From the NCBI GenBank assembly GCA_009783465.1, contig WRDM01000023.1:1-42809 (forward strand): a DNA stretch of 42,809 nucleotides. The letters are read 5' to 3'. Shown here piece after piece: positions 9,780-17,453 of the stretch (its first letter is position 1; every line of letters begins with the position of its first letter). This DNA is from Phycisphaerae bacterium. Its GTDB lineage: Bacteria > Planctomycetota > Phycisphaerae > SM23-33. The notes below the pieces were generated by a model, which saw only the letters and a list, made by a program, of their open reading frames with translations, was not told the DNA's origin and made no database searches. The position numbers and the translations under genes are program-made.

Positions 9780-11383
9780 GAAGACGAGCGACAAATCGTA
9801 GCACGGGCGTCCCGCCCGTGAGTCGCATGGGCGTCTCGCCCATGCAATGCGGCCATGAGAAAAGCATTTTGGAATCGGTGGGGGCGTCGTCGTCTTTGTA
9901 TGATGGTGTTTCAGCTAACCTCGGCCACGGGCAAGATGCCCGTGGGACTCACGGGCGAGACGCCCGTGCTACGGGCTTGGTCCTCGTGATCGTGCTGGTG
10001 GTCGTCGCCATGATGTCGATGATTGCCGCGGGCGTGATGTATCAGGCGCGGGCGGAGATCAGCGCGTCGACCGCGTCCGCCAGCCGGCATCAGGCCAAGG
10101 CGACGGCCATGAGCGGCATCATGTACACCGCCGCCGTGCTGAAACACTCGATCAACGACCCCGACGTCTGGCTGGACAATCCCACCCTGTTTCAGAATCA
10201 GTTCGTTTGCGAAGTCGGCGGCGAGCGGTGGTACTTCAGCATCTACGCGCCGAATCCGCCCGAGCACAAGAAGCCGCGGTTCGGCGTCATCGACGAAGCC
10301 GCCAAGCTCAGCGTCAACACCGCCGGCGAGCAGGCCATCAAAAAACTGCTCTCGCGCGAGAAGAACGGCGACGAACTCGCCGACTGCCTGCTGGACTGGA
10401 TCAACCCGCTCGACGAACCCCGACCTCTCGGCGCGGGGCAGGAATACTACGATTCGCTCAGCACGCCGTACCGCATGAAACGCGGGCCTCTCACGACGAT
10501 CGAAGAACTGCTGTGCATCAAGGGCTTCACCGCGATGAACGTCTACGGCAACGACGCGAATCTCAACGGCATCCTCGACCCCAACGAGGACGACGGCGAC
10601 GACAGTTTCCCGCCCGACAAAGCCGACGGCAAACTCGACATGGGCCTGCGAGGCCTGATGACGGTCGGCACGTGGGAGCCGCGCCCAATGGACAAGATCG
10701 ACCTCAATCGGCTCCGCCCCAACGACGTCGCCAATCAGCTTGGCGACATCGGTCTGAGCGACGATACGATTCTGTTCATCCGCATCTATCGCGCCGAAAA
10801 CAGCACGTTCACGCACGCCAGCCAGTTGCTCGAAATGACCTACACGCTCAAGAACGATTTTCAGGTGGCCGAGGGCAATACGCTCGCCAAGGATACGGTG
10901 CTCCAATCGGGCGTGGGGGCCGAGCAGTTGCCGCTGGTGATGGACAAACTCATCGCCGTCCCCGGCGGCGGCCGGGGTGGCGGGCGCGGCGGCGGTGGCA
11001 TGGTGTTGGTCGGGCTGCTGAACGTCAACAGCGCGTGCGCCGAAGTGCTCGCCGCCGTGACGAACGACGATGCCGTGGGCAAAAAAATCGCCGACACGCG
11101 GGAGTCGCTCAGCCCCGAGCAGAAATCCAACACCGCCTGGCTGCACACCGAAGGCCTTCTCGACGCCGACCAATACAAGGCCATCGCGCCGCGACTGACC
11201 ACGCGCAGCTACCAATTCCGTATCATGTGCGTGGGTTTCGCGCACCCCAGCGGACGATACTGCATCCTTGAGGCGACGCTCGATCTGTCGCGCATCAACC
11301 CGCGAATCACGTACATTCGCGACATCACCCGCCTGGGCATGCCCTTCGCCACCGACGTCGAAAAAGAACGCGAAAACCGGTGA
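9776..11383 (+). CDS. gspK: GspK-like type II secretion minor pseudopilin, 535 aa, with repeat-encoded leader
   Basis: Large minor pseudopilin that caps the pseudopilus tip with GspI and GspJ. Hydrophobic helix LVLVIVLVVVAMM starts at residue 68 after ARATG. The mature part shows GspK traits: FGVIDEAAKLSVNTA, LADCLLDW, YYDSLSTPYRMKRGPL and TTIEELLCIKGF. An EF-hand-like acidic stretch, DANLNGILDPNEDDGD, may bind calcium, as known for GspK. A Gly-rich low-complexity run (GGGRGGGRGGGG) lies near residue 400. The leader is 67 residues instead of the usual few, and residues about 9-66 are encoded by a GCGGGCGTC-type palindromic element (9797-9975). Without it a short basic leader, MRRRATNR, would abut the helix. 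The stop codon lies inside the next palindrome. Confidence 0.92.
   Translation: MRRRATNRSTGVPPVSRMGVSPMQCGHEKSILESVGASSSLYDGVSANLGHGQDARGTHGRDARATGLVLVIVLVVVAMMSMIAAGVMYQARAEISASTASASRHQAKATAMSGIMYTAAVLKHSINDPDVWLDNPTLFQNQFVCEVGGERWYFSIYAPNPPEHKKPRFGVIDEAAKLSVNTAGEQAIKKLLSREKNGDELADCLLDWINPLDEPRPLGAGQEYYDSLSTPYRMKRGPLTTIEELLCIKGFTAMNVYGNDANLNGILDPNEDDGDDSFPPDKADGKLDMGLRGLMTVGTWEPRPMDKIDLNRLRPNDVANQLGDIGLSDDTILFIRIYRAENSTFTHASQLLEMTYTLKNDFQVAEGNTLAKDTVLQSGVGAEQLPLVMDKLIAVPGGGRGGGRGGGGMVLVGLLNVNSACAEVLAAVTNDDAVGKKIADTRESLSPEQKSNTAWLHTEGLLDADQYKAIAPRLTTRSYQFRIMCVGFAHPSGRYCILEATLDLSRINPRITYIRDITRLGMPFATDVEKERENR
9797..9975. repeat. ACGGGCGTCCCGCCCGT element in frame inside gspK
   Basis: The left half has TAGCACGGGCGTCCCGCCCG, then GCATGGGCGTCTCGCCCATG. 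The right half has CACGGGCAAGATGCCCGTG and ACGGGCGAGACGCCCGTGCT. The two halves are inverted around a centre of about 75 nt. The centre shares TTGGAATCGGTG and nearby bases with the copy in cobA-hemD (38283-38459), so it is one element type, not random GC hairpins. It carries no stop codon in the gspK frame. Confidence 0.9.
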
Positions 11384-11540
11384 CCGCGGTATTCACGTGA
11401 CGCGGGCGTCTCGCCCGCGTTGTGTATTCCATTGGCCTGGACATGGAGGGCTGAATCGTTTCACCGTTCTCCATTGACCTGGACTATGGAACACACAACG
11501 CGGGCGAGACGCCCGCGTCACGTGAATACCGCGGTCACCG
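11378..11540. terminator. Perfect 48-bp-arm palindrome between convergent gspK and araB
   Basis: Arms 11378-11425 and 11493-11540 are perfect complements containing ACGCGGGCGTCTCGCCCGCG, with a 67-nt centre that is itself partly inverted (ATTGGCCTGGA / ATTGACCTGGA). The left arm includes the gspK stop (11381-11383) and the right arm ends 1 bp before the araB stop. It would work as a hairpin for both converging transcripts. It belongs to the GCGGGCGTC family that is also found inside coding regions. Confidence 0.85.
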
Positions 11541-11541
11541 T

Positions 11542-13260
11542 TCACCGCGCCGCCGCGCGGATTTCCAGCAGGTCCTTCATCACGTTGTACAGATTGCCGC
11601 AGCAGCAACCGTCACCGCAGGTGCAGTGGTCACCGCAACCACAGCCGTCGACGCCGAAGCCGTCGTGCACCTGTTTGTACAGCGCGTATAGCTTGCGATA
11701 TACGGCGTTGGCCTTGGCGTTGGGTTTGTATACGGTGGATTTCAGGCCTGTCATGGCCTTCTGGGCGGCGGCGAAGCTCGCGTGGCCGCCCGATTTTTTG
11801 CCCGCCACCACCGCCGCCGCGACGGCGGACCCCAACGCGCACGTCTGGGCCGAGCGGCTGATTTTCATCGGCCTGCCGGTCACGTCGGCGTAAATCTGCA
11901 TCACCAGCGGACTCTTCTCCGCGATCCCGCCGCACGTGACCACCTCGCGAACCTTCACGCCGTACTCCTCAAACCGATTGATGATCGTCAACGCGCCAAA
12001 CGCCGTCGCCTCGATCAACGCGCGGTACATCTCCGCCGGCGTGGTGTAGAGCGTCTGCCCGAGCATCAAGCCCGTCAGCCGCTGATCCACCAGCACGGTG
12101 CGGTTGCCGTTGTTCCAGTCCAGCGCCAACAGCCCCGACGCGCCCGGAGCGAGTTTGCCCGCCTGCGCCTGCAACGCCTCGTGCGTGCCCGCCTTGCCGT
12201 GAGGCTGAACGTAATTCACGAACCAGTTGAAAATGTCGCCTACAGCGGACTGCCCCGCCTCCAGGCCGAAAAATCCCGGCAAAATCGACCCGTCGACGAT
12301 GCCGCAAAGTCCCGGCACGTCGGCGAGTTTTTGCGTGTTCGGCGAGACCATCATGTCGCAGGAACTCGTGCCCAGAATCTTCACCAGCGTGCCCGGCTTG
12401 ATGCCCGAACCCACCGCGCCCAGGTGGGCGTCAAACGCGCCAACCGCCACCGGAATGCCCGCCGGCAGGCCGGTACGCTTGGCCCAGGCCGCCGTGAGAT
12501 AACCCGCCGCCTCGCTGATGTCGCTGGCCTTGGCCGGCAGGCGGTCGCGCAACTCACCCAACTTCGGGTCGAGCTTCGACAGGAACGCCTTGTCGGGATA
12601 GCCGCCCCAGCCGTCGTTATACATCGCCTTGTGGCCGGCGGCGCAGACGCAAACCTTGACCTTGTCGGGGGCCTCGTTGCCGGTGAGATTGGCGGGGATC
12701 CAGTCGGCGCACTCCACCCACGAGTGGGCGGCGGCGAAGACCTTCGGGCTTTTCCGCAGGCAGTGCAGCAGTTTGCTGAAGAACCACTCGCTGCTGTACG
12801 TCCCGCCGCACTTGGCGAGGAATTGAGGCCGCATTTTCTTCGCCAGCGCGGTGATCTCCGCCGCCTCGACGATGCCGGTGTGGTCCTTCCACAGCCAGGC
12901 CATGGCGGCCAGATCGTTGGCGAATCGCTTGTCGAACGCCAGCGGCACGCCGGCCTCGTCGACGGGCAGCGGCGTCGAACCGGTCGTGTCCACGCCGATG
13001 CCGATCACGTCAGCCGGCGTGAACCCCTTGACCGCCTTGCCCGCCTCCGCCAACGCCTTCTTGATCGTCACCTCGGCGCCCTTGAGATAATCCGCCGGAT
13101 GCTGCCGGGCGAGATTGGGATCGTTGGACAACATCACGCCCACCGTCCCATGCGCATACGTCCACACCGCCGACGCCGCCTCGGCCCCATCCGCCACATT
13201 CACAATCAACGCCCGCACACTGTTCGTGCCATAATCCAAACCAATCGTGTACTTTGCCAT
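11542..13260 (-). CDS. araB: L-ribulokinase (FGGY family) with a Cys-rich C-terminal insert, 572 aa
   Basis: Phosphorylates L-ribulose to L-ribulose 5-phosphate in L-arabinose catabolism. FGGY features: N-terminal phosphate loop GLDYGTNSVRALIV, VIGIGVDTTGSTPLPVD, AFDAHLGAVGSG with the likely catalytic Asp, LGTSSCDMMV, and the C-terminal signature EVVTCGGIAEKSPLVMQIYAD. Length and motifs fit bacterial AraB better than xylulokinase. Just before the final NLYNVMKDLLEIR is a run, CGCGDHCTCGDGCCCG, with eight Cys and one His in 16 residues, which I do not know from other ribulokinases; it could bind metal. GGAAGAG precedes the ATG. The next carbohydrate gene is the isomerase at 14138, beyond the RAYT. 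Confidence 0.92.
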   Translation of the reverse strand: MAKYTIGLDYGTNSVRALIVNVADGAEAASAVWTYAHGTVGVMLSNDPNLARQHPADYLKGAEVTIKKALAEAGKAVKGFTPADVIGIGVDTTGSTPLPVDEAGVPLAFDKRFANDLAAMAWLWKDHTGIVEAAEITALAKKMRPQFLAKCGGTYSSEWFFSKLLHCLRKSPKVFAAAHSWVECADWIPANLTGNEAPDKVKVCVCAAGHKAMYNDGWGGYPDKAFLSKLDPKLGELRDRLPAKASDISEAAGYLTAAWAKRTGLPAGIPVAVGAFDAHLGAVGSGIKPGTLVKILGTSSCDMMVSPNTQKLADVPGLCGIVDGSILPGFFGLEAGQSAVGDIFNWFVNYVQPHGKAGTHEALQAQAGKLAPGASGLLALDWNNGNRTVLVDQRLTGLMLGQTLYTTPAEMYRALIEATAFGALTIINRFEEYGVKVREVVTCGGIAEKSPLVMQIYADVTGRPMKISRSAQTCALGSAVAAAVVAGKKSGGHASFAAAQKAMTGLKSTVYKPNAKANAVYRKLYALYKQVHDGFGVDGCGCGDHCTCGDGCCCGNLYNVMKDLLEIRAAAR

Positions 13261-13277
13261 GTTCGCTCTTCCTTTTT

Positions 13278-13306
13278 ACATTAGATTTTGTTGTTTTTTA
13301 CGTCAG
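13278..13306 (-). promoter_or_regulatory. Candidate sigma-70 promoter for araB
   Basis: On the minus strand, CTGACG, 17 nt of A-rich spacer, then TAATGT, ending about 17 nt before the araB start. Spacing is ideal but both boxes deviate from consensus. It lies between araB and the left repeat unit that flanks the RAYT. Confidence 0.45.
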
Positions 13307-13319
13307 GCTTCCGGTCCTA

Positions 13320-13414
13320 GCCCCGAAGGGGCGGCGTTGGGTAGCCCAGGGTGAGCCTGTACTCAGGCGAACCCTGGGAACAGGTTCTCTATAATGCCCA
13401 AGCCCCAAAGGGGC
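13320..13414. repeat. Left REP unit flanking the RAYT gene
   Basis: Three stems in a row: GCCCCGAAGGGGC (13320-13332), CCCAGGGTGAGCC paired with GGCGAACCCTGGG (about 13345-13378), and GCCCCAAAGGGGC (13402-13414). The unit is repeated in inverted orientation at 14000-14093 on the other side of the transposase gene. The middle stem and GGGTAGCCCAGGGTGAGC also form layers of the large elements at 15766, 17454, 26273 and 31035. Confidence 0.9.
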
Positions 13415-13454
13415 GCCTTGGACTTTAATTGAGCCAAGACGGCCCGCTCGAAGT

Positions 13455-13916
13455 TCATCCGAAGATAAACCGCGGATCGTACGATTCAAGCGAAATCCCC
13501 TCGCGTTGCAACAGCTCAATAAACTCTTCTTCAAACGTTTGTTTTTGATGATGCATCTGTTGTCCGCGAATATAGCTGGCGACCGCATCTTTGTCGCTAT
13601 AACTGACCGTAAAACCGCTGAATCCCTCCTGCCAGGCAAATGCTCGTGTTTTTCCAAACCGGGAATGCACCCAGTTGGTTGCGCCAGCTTTGATCGCTTT
13701 CAGCATGTCCGAAACGGAGATCGTTGGATGAAATACCACCAGCAGGTGAATGTGATCCGGCATAGCGTTGCATTCGAGCAGTTGGCCCTTGCGATCACGA
13801 ATAATTCCACCAAGCACACGGGTCAGTTCGGGCAGAAGATCGCCGTCAATGAATGGGCGCCGTTCTTTTGTTGAAAATACGCAATGGTATAGCAGGTCGG
13901 TGAATGTGTGCGCCAT
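13455..13916 (-). CDS. REP-associated tyrosine transposase (RAYT, IS200-type Y1/HUH), 153 aa
   Basis: Single-strand DNA transposase-like protein of the TnpA_REP branch. Seen directly: start MAHTFTDLLYHCVFSTKERR, the metal-binding HUH motif in MPDHIHLLV, the helix SVSDMLKAIKAGATNWV, WQEGFSGFTVSYSDKDAVA, and the catalytic-helix region YIRGQQMHHQKQTFEEE with Tyr as probable nucleophile. All key residues are intact. The start at MAHTF is preferred to an ATG 69 nt upstream because it is the family start. No tnpB accompanies it. It lies between two inverted REP units, the arrangement of a REPtron, which suggests that it processes these repeats. Confidence 0.93.
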   Translation of the reverse strand: MAHTFTDLLYHCVFSTKERRPFIDGDLLPELTRVLGGIIRDRKGQLLECNAMPDHIHLLVVFHPTISVSDMLKAIKAGATNWVHSRFGKTRAFAWQEGFSGFTVSYSDKDAVASYIRGQQMHHQKQTFEEEFIELLQREGISLESYDPRFIFG

Positions 13917-13999
13917 GGTTTTTCCGAGCTTCTGGATTACGCTTGGCCAAAAATTTTGTGTTGTGCAGCGAACTCCTGTCGCCATGGAAAATCCAAGGC

Positions 14000-14093
14000 G
14001 CCCCTACGGGGCTTAGGGCTTTGGGGGCTGGTAACCCAGGGTTCGCACGAGTACGTGCTCACCCTGGGCTACCCAACGTCGCCCCTTCGGGGC
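14000..14093. repeat. Right REP unit flanking the RAYT gene (inverted)
   Basis: GCCCCTACGGGGC (14000-14012), CCCAGGGTTCGC paired with GCTCACCCTGGG (about 14035-14068), GGGCTACCCAACG, and GCCCCTTCGGGGC (14081-14093). It is the inverted counterpart of 13320-13414, with small differences in the loops. The same layout at the right edge of the window (42718 onward) suggests a further unit there. Confidence 0.9.
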
Positions 14094-14137
14094 TGAGACC
14101 AGACGTTCCCTTTTCTTGTCACTTGTCACTCTTTCGA

Positions 14138-15631
14138 CTAATCCAGCAACTCAAACAAATTCTCGCCCGCGTACATCATGGTGTTGGGCAGCGGGACGTT
14201 GATATCCTTTACGCCGAGCATTCGTACGGCGTCGACGAGGGTTTTGCCGCATTTGGCGAAGGCTACCGCGCCGTGGTGCGGGAAGCATTTGCCGATCAGC
14301 ACGTGGCGGTAGAACCGCGCGAAGTCGGGAATCGCGAAAATGCCAATCCCGCCGAAGCTTTTGGGATCAATGTCCAGAATTTCGCCCTCGGCGCAGTAGC
14401 TCACCAACTCGCCGGCCGCGTTGCCCTGGAGGCGGAAGAACGTCGTCGCGCCCGGCCTGATTTGGCCTTCCAGCGTGCCGCGCGTGATGTCCGGCGTGCC
14501 GCCGCTCTCGATCAGGCGGTTCATAATCAACTGGTATTTCATTGAGCAATTCTTCATGCAGCAACTCGGCGTGTTGCCGCAGTGGAAACCCATGAACAGA
14601 TCCTCGACGGCGGCGCCCTTGAGGTCCGCGCCGACCGTCATGTCGCGAGGCACCGTGTTGTTGATGTCCAGCAGCGTGGCCGGCTGCTCGCTGGCCAACT
14701 GGCAGAGGTACTCGCTCAGCGCGCCGTAGATGTCCACTTCGCAGGCGACCGGCATGCCCTTGCTCGCCAGGCGGCTGTTGACGTAGCAGGGCACGAAGCC
14801 GAACGCCGACTCGAATGCCGGCCAACATTTGTCCGCGAACACGCCGAACTGCCTGCTGCCGAGATTTTTCTCGGCGAACCGCGTCAGTGTCACTTCAAAC
14901 CGCGCCAGCTTCGGCAGCAGGTCCGCGTAGTAGTTGCCCTCGCCCAATTCCTTGGCCATCTCCTTGGAGACTTTCTTGACGGCGGGGTCGCTCTCTTCGA
15001 CGGCCTGGAAAAGTTGAAGCAGGTCCAGCTCGCTGTTTTCCATCACTTCGATGCCCAGGTCGTAGAGCGGCTTGATTGGCGCGTTGCAGGCGAAGAAGTC
15101 CTGGGGCCGTGGGCCGAACGCGAAAATTTTCAGGTTCTTCGCGCCGATCACGACACGGGCAATGTCCTGGAAGCGGGCGATTTTCCTGGCCAATTCTTCC
15201 GGCAGGCCGACGGGCATCTGCGGGATGTAGACGGGCAGTTTCCGCAGGCCGAAATTGTAGGACGCGTTGAGCATGCCGCAATACGCGTCGCCGCGACCGC
15301 CGACGAGGCTGTTGCCGCTCTCTTCCGCCGCCGCGACGGCCATCACCGGACCGTTGAACTTCTGCGCGAAAATCGCCAACGGACCTTCCGGGCCGAAATT
15401 GCCCAGGTAAATGACGGCCGCGTTGCACCCGGCCTCGCTCGCCTCGGCCAACGCCGCCATCGTGTGCGTCTCGTTCTCGATAATCGTCGGGCACGCGAAC
15501 ACCTTGACGCCCGCGTCCTTGCACGCCTTCACCAACGCCTTCAACCGCGCGCGAGTCAACTCTACCGGAAAACAATCCCGGCTGACACCAACCACAGCCA
15601 ACTTAACCTTGGGCGAATTCGGCATCGTCAT
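14138..15631 (-). CDS. L-fucose/L-arabinose isomerase-family protein, 497 aa
   Basis: Cytoplasmic aldose-ketose isomerase of the L-fucose isomerase-like family (COG2407 type). An N-terminal Rossmann-like part (KVKLAVVGVSRDCFP) is followed by a C-terminal barrel. Candidate metal or catalytic residues sit in ACEVDIYGALSEYL (Glu), LLDINNTVPRD (Asp), GFHCGNTPSCC and CFPHHGAVAFAKCG (His). Beside ribulokinase, the likeliest substrate is L-arabinose (giving L-ribulose), but fucose or another pentose cannot be excluded. The start MTMPNSPKV is chosen for GGAG about 8 nt upstream; reading further upstream runs into repeat sequence. The RAYT unit separates it from araB, so co-transcription is possible but would cross three hairpins. 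Confidence 0.85.
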   Translation of the reverse strand: MTMPNSPKVKLAVVGVSRDCFPVELTRARLKALVKACKDAGVKVFACPTIIENETHTMAALAEASEAGCNAAVIYLGNFGPEGPLAIFAQKFNGPVMAVAAAEESGNSLVGGRGDAYCGMLNASYNFGLRKLPVYIPQMPVGLPEELARKIARFQDIARVVIGAKNLKIFAFGPRPQDFFACNAPIKPLYDLGIEVMENSELDLLQLFQAVEESDPAVKKVSKEMAKELGEGNYYADLLPKLARFEVTLTRFAEKNLGSRQFGVFADKCWPAFESAFGFVPCYVNSRLASKGMPVACEVDIYGALSEYLCQLASEQPATLLDINNTVPRDMTVGADLKGAAVEDLFMGFHCGNTPSCCMKNCSMKYQLIMNRLIESGGTPDITRGTLEGQIRPGATTFFRLQGNAAGELVSYCAEGEILDIDPKSFGGIGIFAIPDFARFYRHVLIGKCFPHHGAVAFAKCGKTLVDAVRMLGVKDINVPLPNTMMYAGENLFELLD

Positions 15632-15765
15632 CGTCGGATCTCCGTAAGGGTTTTCATCTGTAAAGGTTTTCCAAATCCATGCAATACCACGTGAATATAC
15701 AAAGGAGCGACGTGGGTGACAAGCATGTGGCTGGATAGCCATGTGGCGAGAGTAGCTTCCGCGTT

Positions 15766-16165
15766 GAAAACCACGGATTGGCCTCCCCGGTCTCGCGTTG
15801 ACGTCGCCGGCACACAGCCGCGAAGCGGCGTTCAATATAGCCCAGGGTGAGCCGTACTCGGCGAGCCCTGGGCAAGTGCTTTTCGAATGCTTTCATCGTG
15901 CCTGACGCCACTGGCCGAGGTCACATTGTCGTGCGAAGGCGGCATCGAACGACGCGCACAGTCTCTTGTGCGTGTCGTTCGAGGCCGTACAGGCCCGCGT
16001 GTCCGTCTTCGGCCAGTGGCGTCAGGCCACGTTACAGGGAGAGAAAAAATCGCGAACCCCGGGTTTGCCCGAGTACGGGCTCACTCTGGGCTAAAAACGA
16101 CGCCACTATCGCGGCTTATTCCCGGCCTTGCCTCGCGAGACCGGGGAGGCTGATCTGTTGTTTTC
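15766..16165. repeat. Layered palindromic element, copy 1 (about 400 bp)
   Basis: From outside in: GGATTGGCCTCCCCGG / CCGGGGAGGCTGATC; GCCGCGAAGCGGCG stem (the right one degraded); GCCCAGGGTGAGCC / GGCTCACTCTGGGC, each half with its own small hairpin; GACGCCACTGGCCG / CGGCCAGTGGCGTC; and a central hairpin GAACGACGCGCACA / TGTGCGTGTCGTTC. The arrangement matches the copies at 17454, 26273 and 31035. It occupies most of the gap 15632-16211, and I see no gene in it. Confidence 0.9.
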
Positions 16166-16211
16166 GAGATATTACAGAATTTTTTGTCACATCCGAAGGT
16201 TGTCGATCCAA

Positions 16212-16421
16212 TTACTGTTCTTTGCGTTTCTCGACACGGTGGCAGCAGTATCGGCTGCAACGGGAACAGCGGGTGATCGTGCAGAAATTTCCGCGCCCCC
16301 GAATTCGGTAGCCGTGCTTGCCCCACGGCTCGGTGAAGCCGCATCGCAGGCACCGCACGACCCAGCCTGGCGCCCGGCGCTCGTACTCCGCCAGTTTCTG
16401 TTCTTCGGTTCGGTCATCCAT
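16212..16421 (-). CDS. Small zinc-ribbon-like hypothetical protein, 69 aa
   Basis: The N-terminal part is acidic (MDDRTEEQKLAEYERR). It is followed by VVRCLRCGFTEPWGKHGYR and, about 25 residues on, RCSRCSRYCCHRVEKR. Two CxxC pairs spaced this way suggest one zinc ribbon. The composition looks like a real small protein, not a shadow of another frame. Upstream on the minus strand is the lipoprotein at 16446, whose stop lies about 24 bp before this start, so the two may be one transcript. The function is unknown. Confidence 0.7.
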   Translation of the reverse strand: MDDRTEEQKLAEYERRAPGWVVRCLRCGFTEPWGKHGYRIRGRGNFCTITRCSRCSRYCCHRVEKRKEQ

Positions 16422-16445
16422 AATGGTTTTCCCTGTCGCTATTCC

Positions 16446-17390
16446 TTATTCTTTCCGTTTATAGGTGGCGCTGCCGTCGGATTTATGGTTTTCCGTCTCG
16501 CCGTCGTCGATACGTACGCCGCGCGCGTTGGTGAGAAAGAGTGTTGAGTCCGACAATGTATAGTCATATGTTACCGTCGTGATATCCGGGCTTTCGTTTT
16601 CGCCTTTGGTATGGACGACCCTGATGGTCAGGCAGCCGCTTCCTATTTCCCATGTTATATTGAATTCTTCGGGAACTTTTGGAGCATTGTTTGCATCCGG
16701 TATGACGGTTCCGTCACTACGTAATTCAAAACTTCTCAGGAACGCTTGCGTATCTATTTCGCCCTCCGCGACCCATACGCCGACAAAGGCCGCGGATTCG
16801 TCGGGGATGTCATCATTTACATTATTGTTTTCACTCGTTTCGGGAGCAATCGCCGCGGGATCGCGTTTTTTGTATGTGGTGCTTCCCTCGTGGGCCGCGC
16901 GTGCCTCCTCGCCGTCGATGACGATTACAGTTTGTGCGTTGGCCAGCGTGAGCATCGAATCGGATAATGTATAATCAAATGTCACCGCTGCCGTGTTCGA
17001 CTCTTCGTTTTCGCCTTTGGGGCGGACGATCGTGAATGTCAAACGGCCGTTCTGCGTTTTCCATGTCAAACGTTCCCCTTGTTCAGGCACAACGCCGTGG
17101 CCTGTGATGAATTTCGCGGTGGCGTCACTGTTCAACTCAATGCCGGATGGAAACACCGATTCATCCACCCGATCCCCCTCCGCGGTCCACATGCCGACGA
17201 GCGACGGCGCCGTGCTGCCGTTGTCATTGCGTTGCGGTGTCACGCCAGGTGTTGGGGACACATCGGTTGTCGTCGCCGCGCCGGATGGTGTTTCAACGGT
17301 TGTTGATGTGGGAACGGTTTCCGCACATCCCGTCAACAGTAGAACGGCCAGAACGGTTGTTACTATGACGTTCAGTCTGTCACAAGCCAT
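16446..17390 (-). CDS. Lipoprotein with two tandem lipocalin-like repeats, 314 aa
   Basis: Signal peptide and lipobox LLLTGC (Cys22), then a Thr/Pro-rich linker. Two homologous domains of about 110 residues follow: the first opens with LVGMWTAEGD (about 64) and ends STTYKKRD, the second opens with FVGVWVAEGE (about 200) and ends SATYKRKE at the C-terminus. Each contains a LTFTIVRPKGENEE / LTIRVVHTKGENES strand and a FDYTLSDSMLTLANAQ / YDYTLSDSTLFLTNAR strand. This is a clear internal duplication, with the general look of 'W-x-x-D/E-G' beta-barrel domains in small surface lipoproteins. GGGAG precedes the ATG. Base composition is lower in GC than the neighbours. The ligand is unknown. Confidence 0.85.
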   Translation of the reverse strand: MACDRLNVIVTTVLAVLLLTGCAETVPTSTTVETPSGAATTTDVSPTPGVTPQRNDNGSTAPSLVGMWTAEGDRVDESVFPSGIELNSDATAKFITGHGVVPEQGERLTWKTQNGRLTFTIVRPKGENEESNTAAVTFDYTLSDSMLTLANAQTVIVIDGEEARAAHEGSTTYKKRDPAAIAPETSENNNVNDDIPDESAAFVGVWVAEGEIDTQAFLRSFELRSDGTVIPDANNAPKVPEEFNITWEIGSGCLTIRVVHTKGENESPDITTVTYDYTLSDSTLFLTNARGVRIDDGETENHKSDGSATYKRKE

Positions 17391-17453
17391 GATGTAATCT
17401 CCCGTTTTTCATGATTGTTTTCACATCAAAAGAGATTGTAGTATGATTGGCAA

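Noticed and set aside
9797-9975. GCGGGCGTC repeats considered as a CRISPR array
   Set aside because: The units are inverted hairpins of unequal spacing without uniform spacers, and no cas genes are present.
13455-13985. Full IS200/IS605 element with left and right ends and tnpB
   Set aside because: There is no TnpB gene. The protein is of the RAYT branch, and the flanks are inverted REP units rather than the different left and right ends of IS605.
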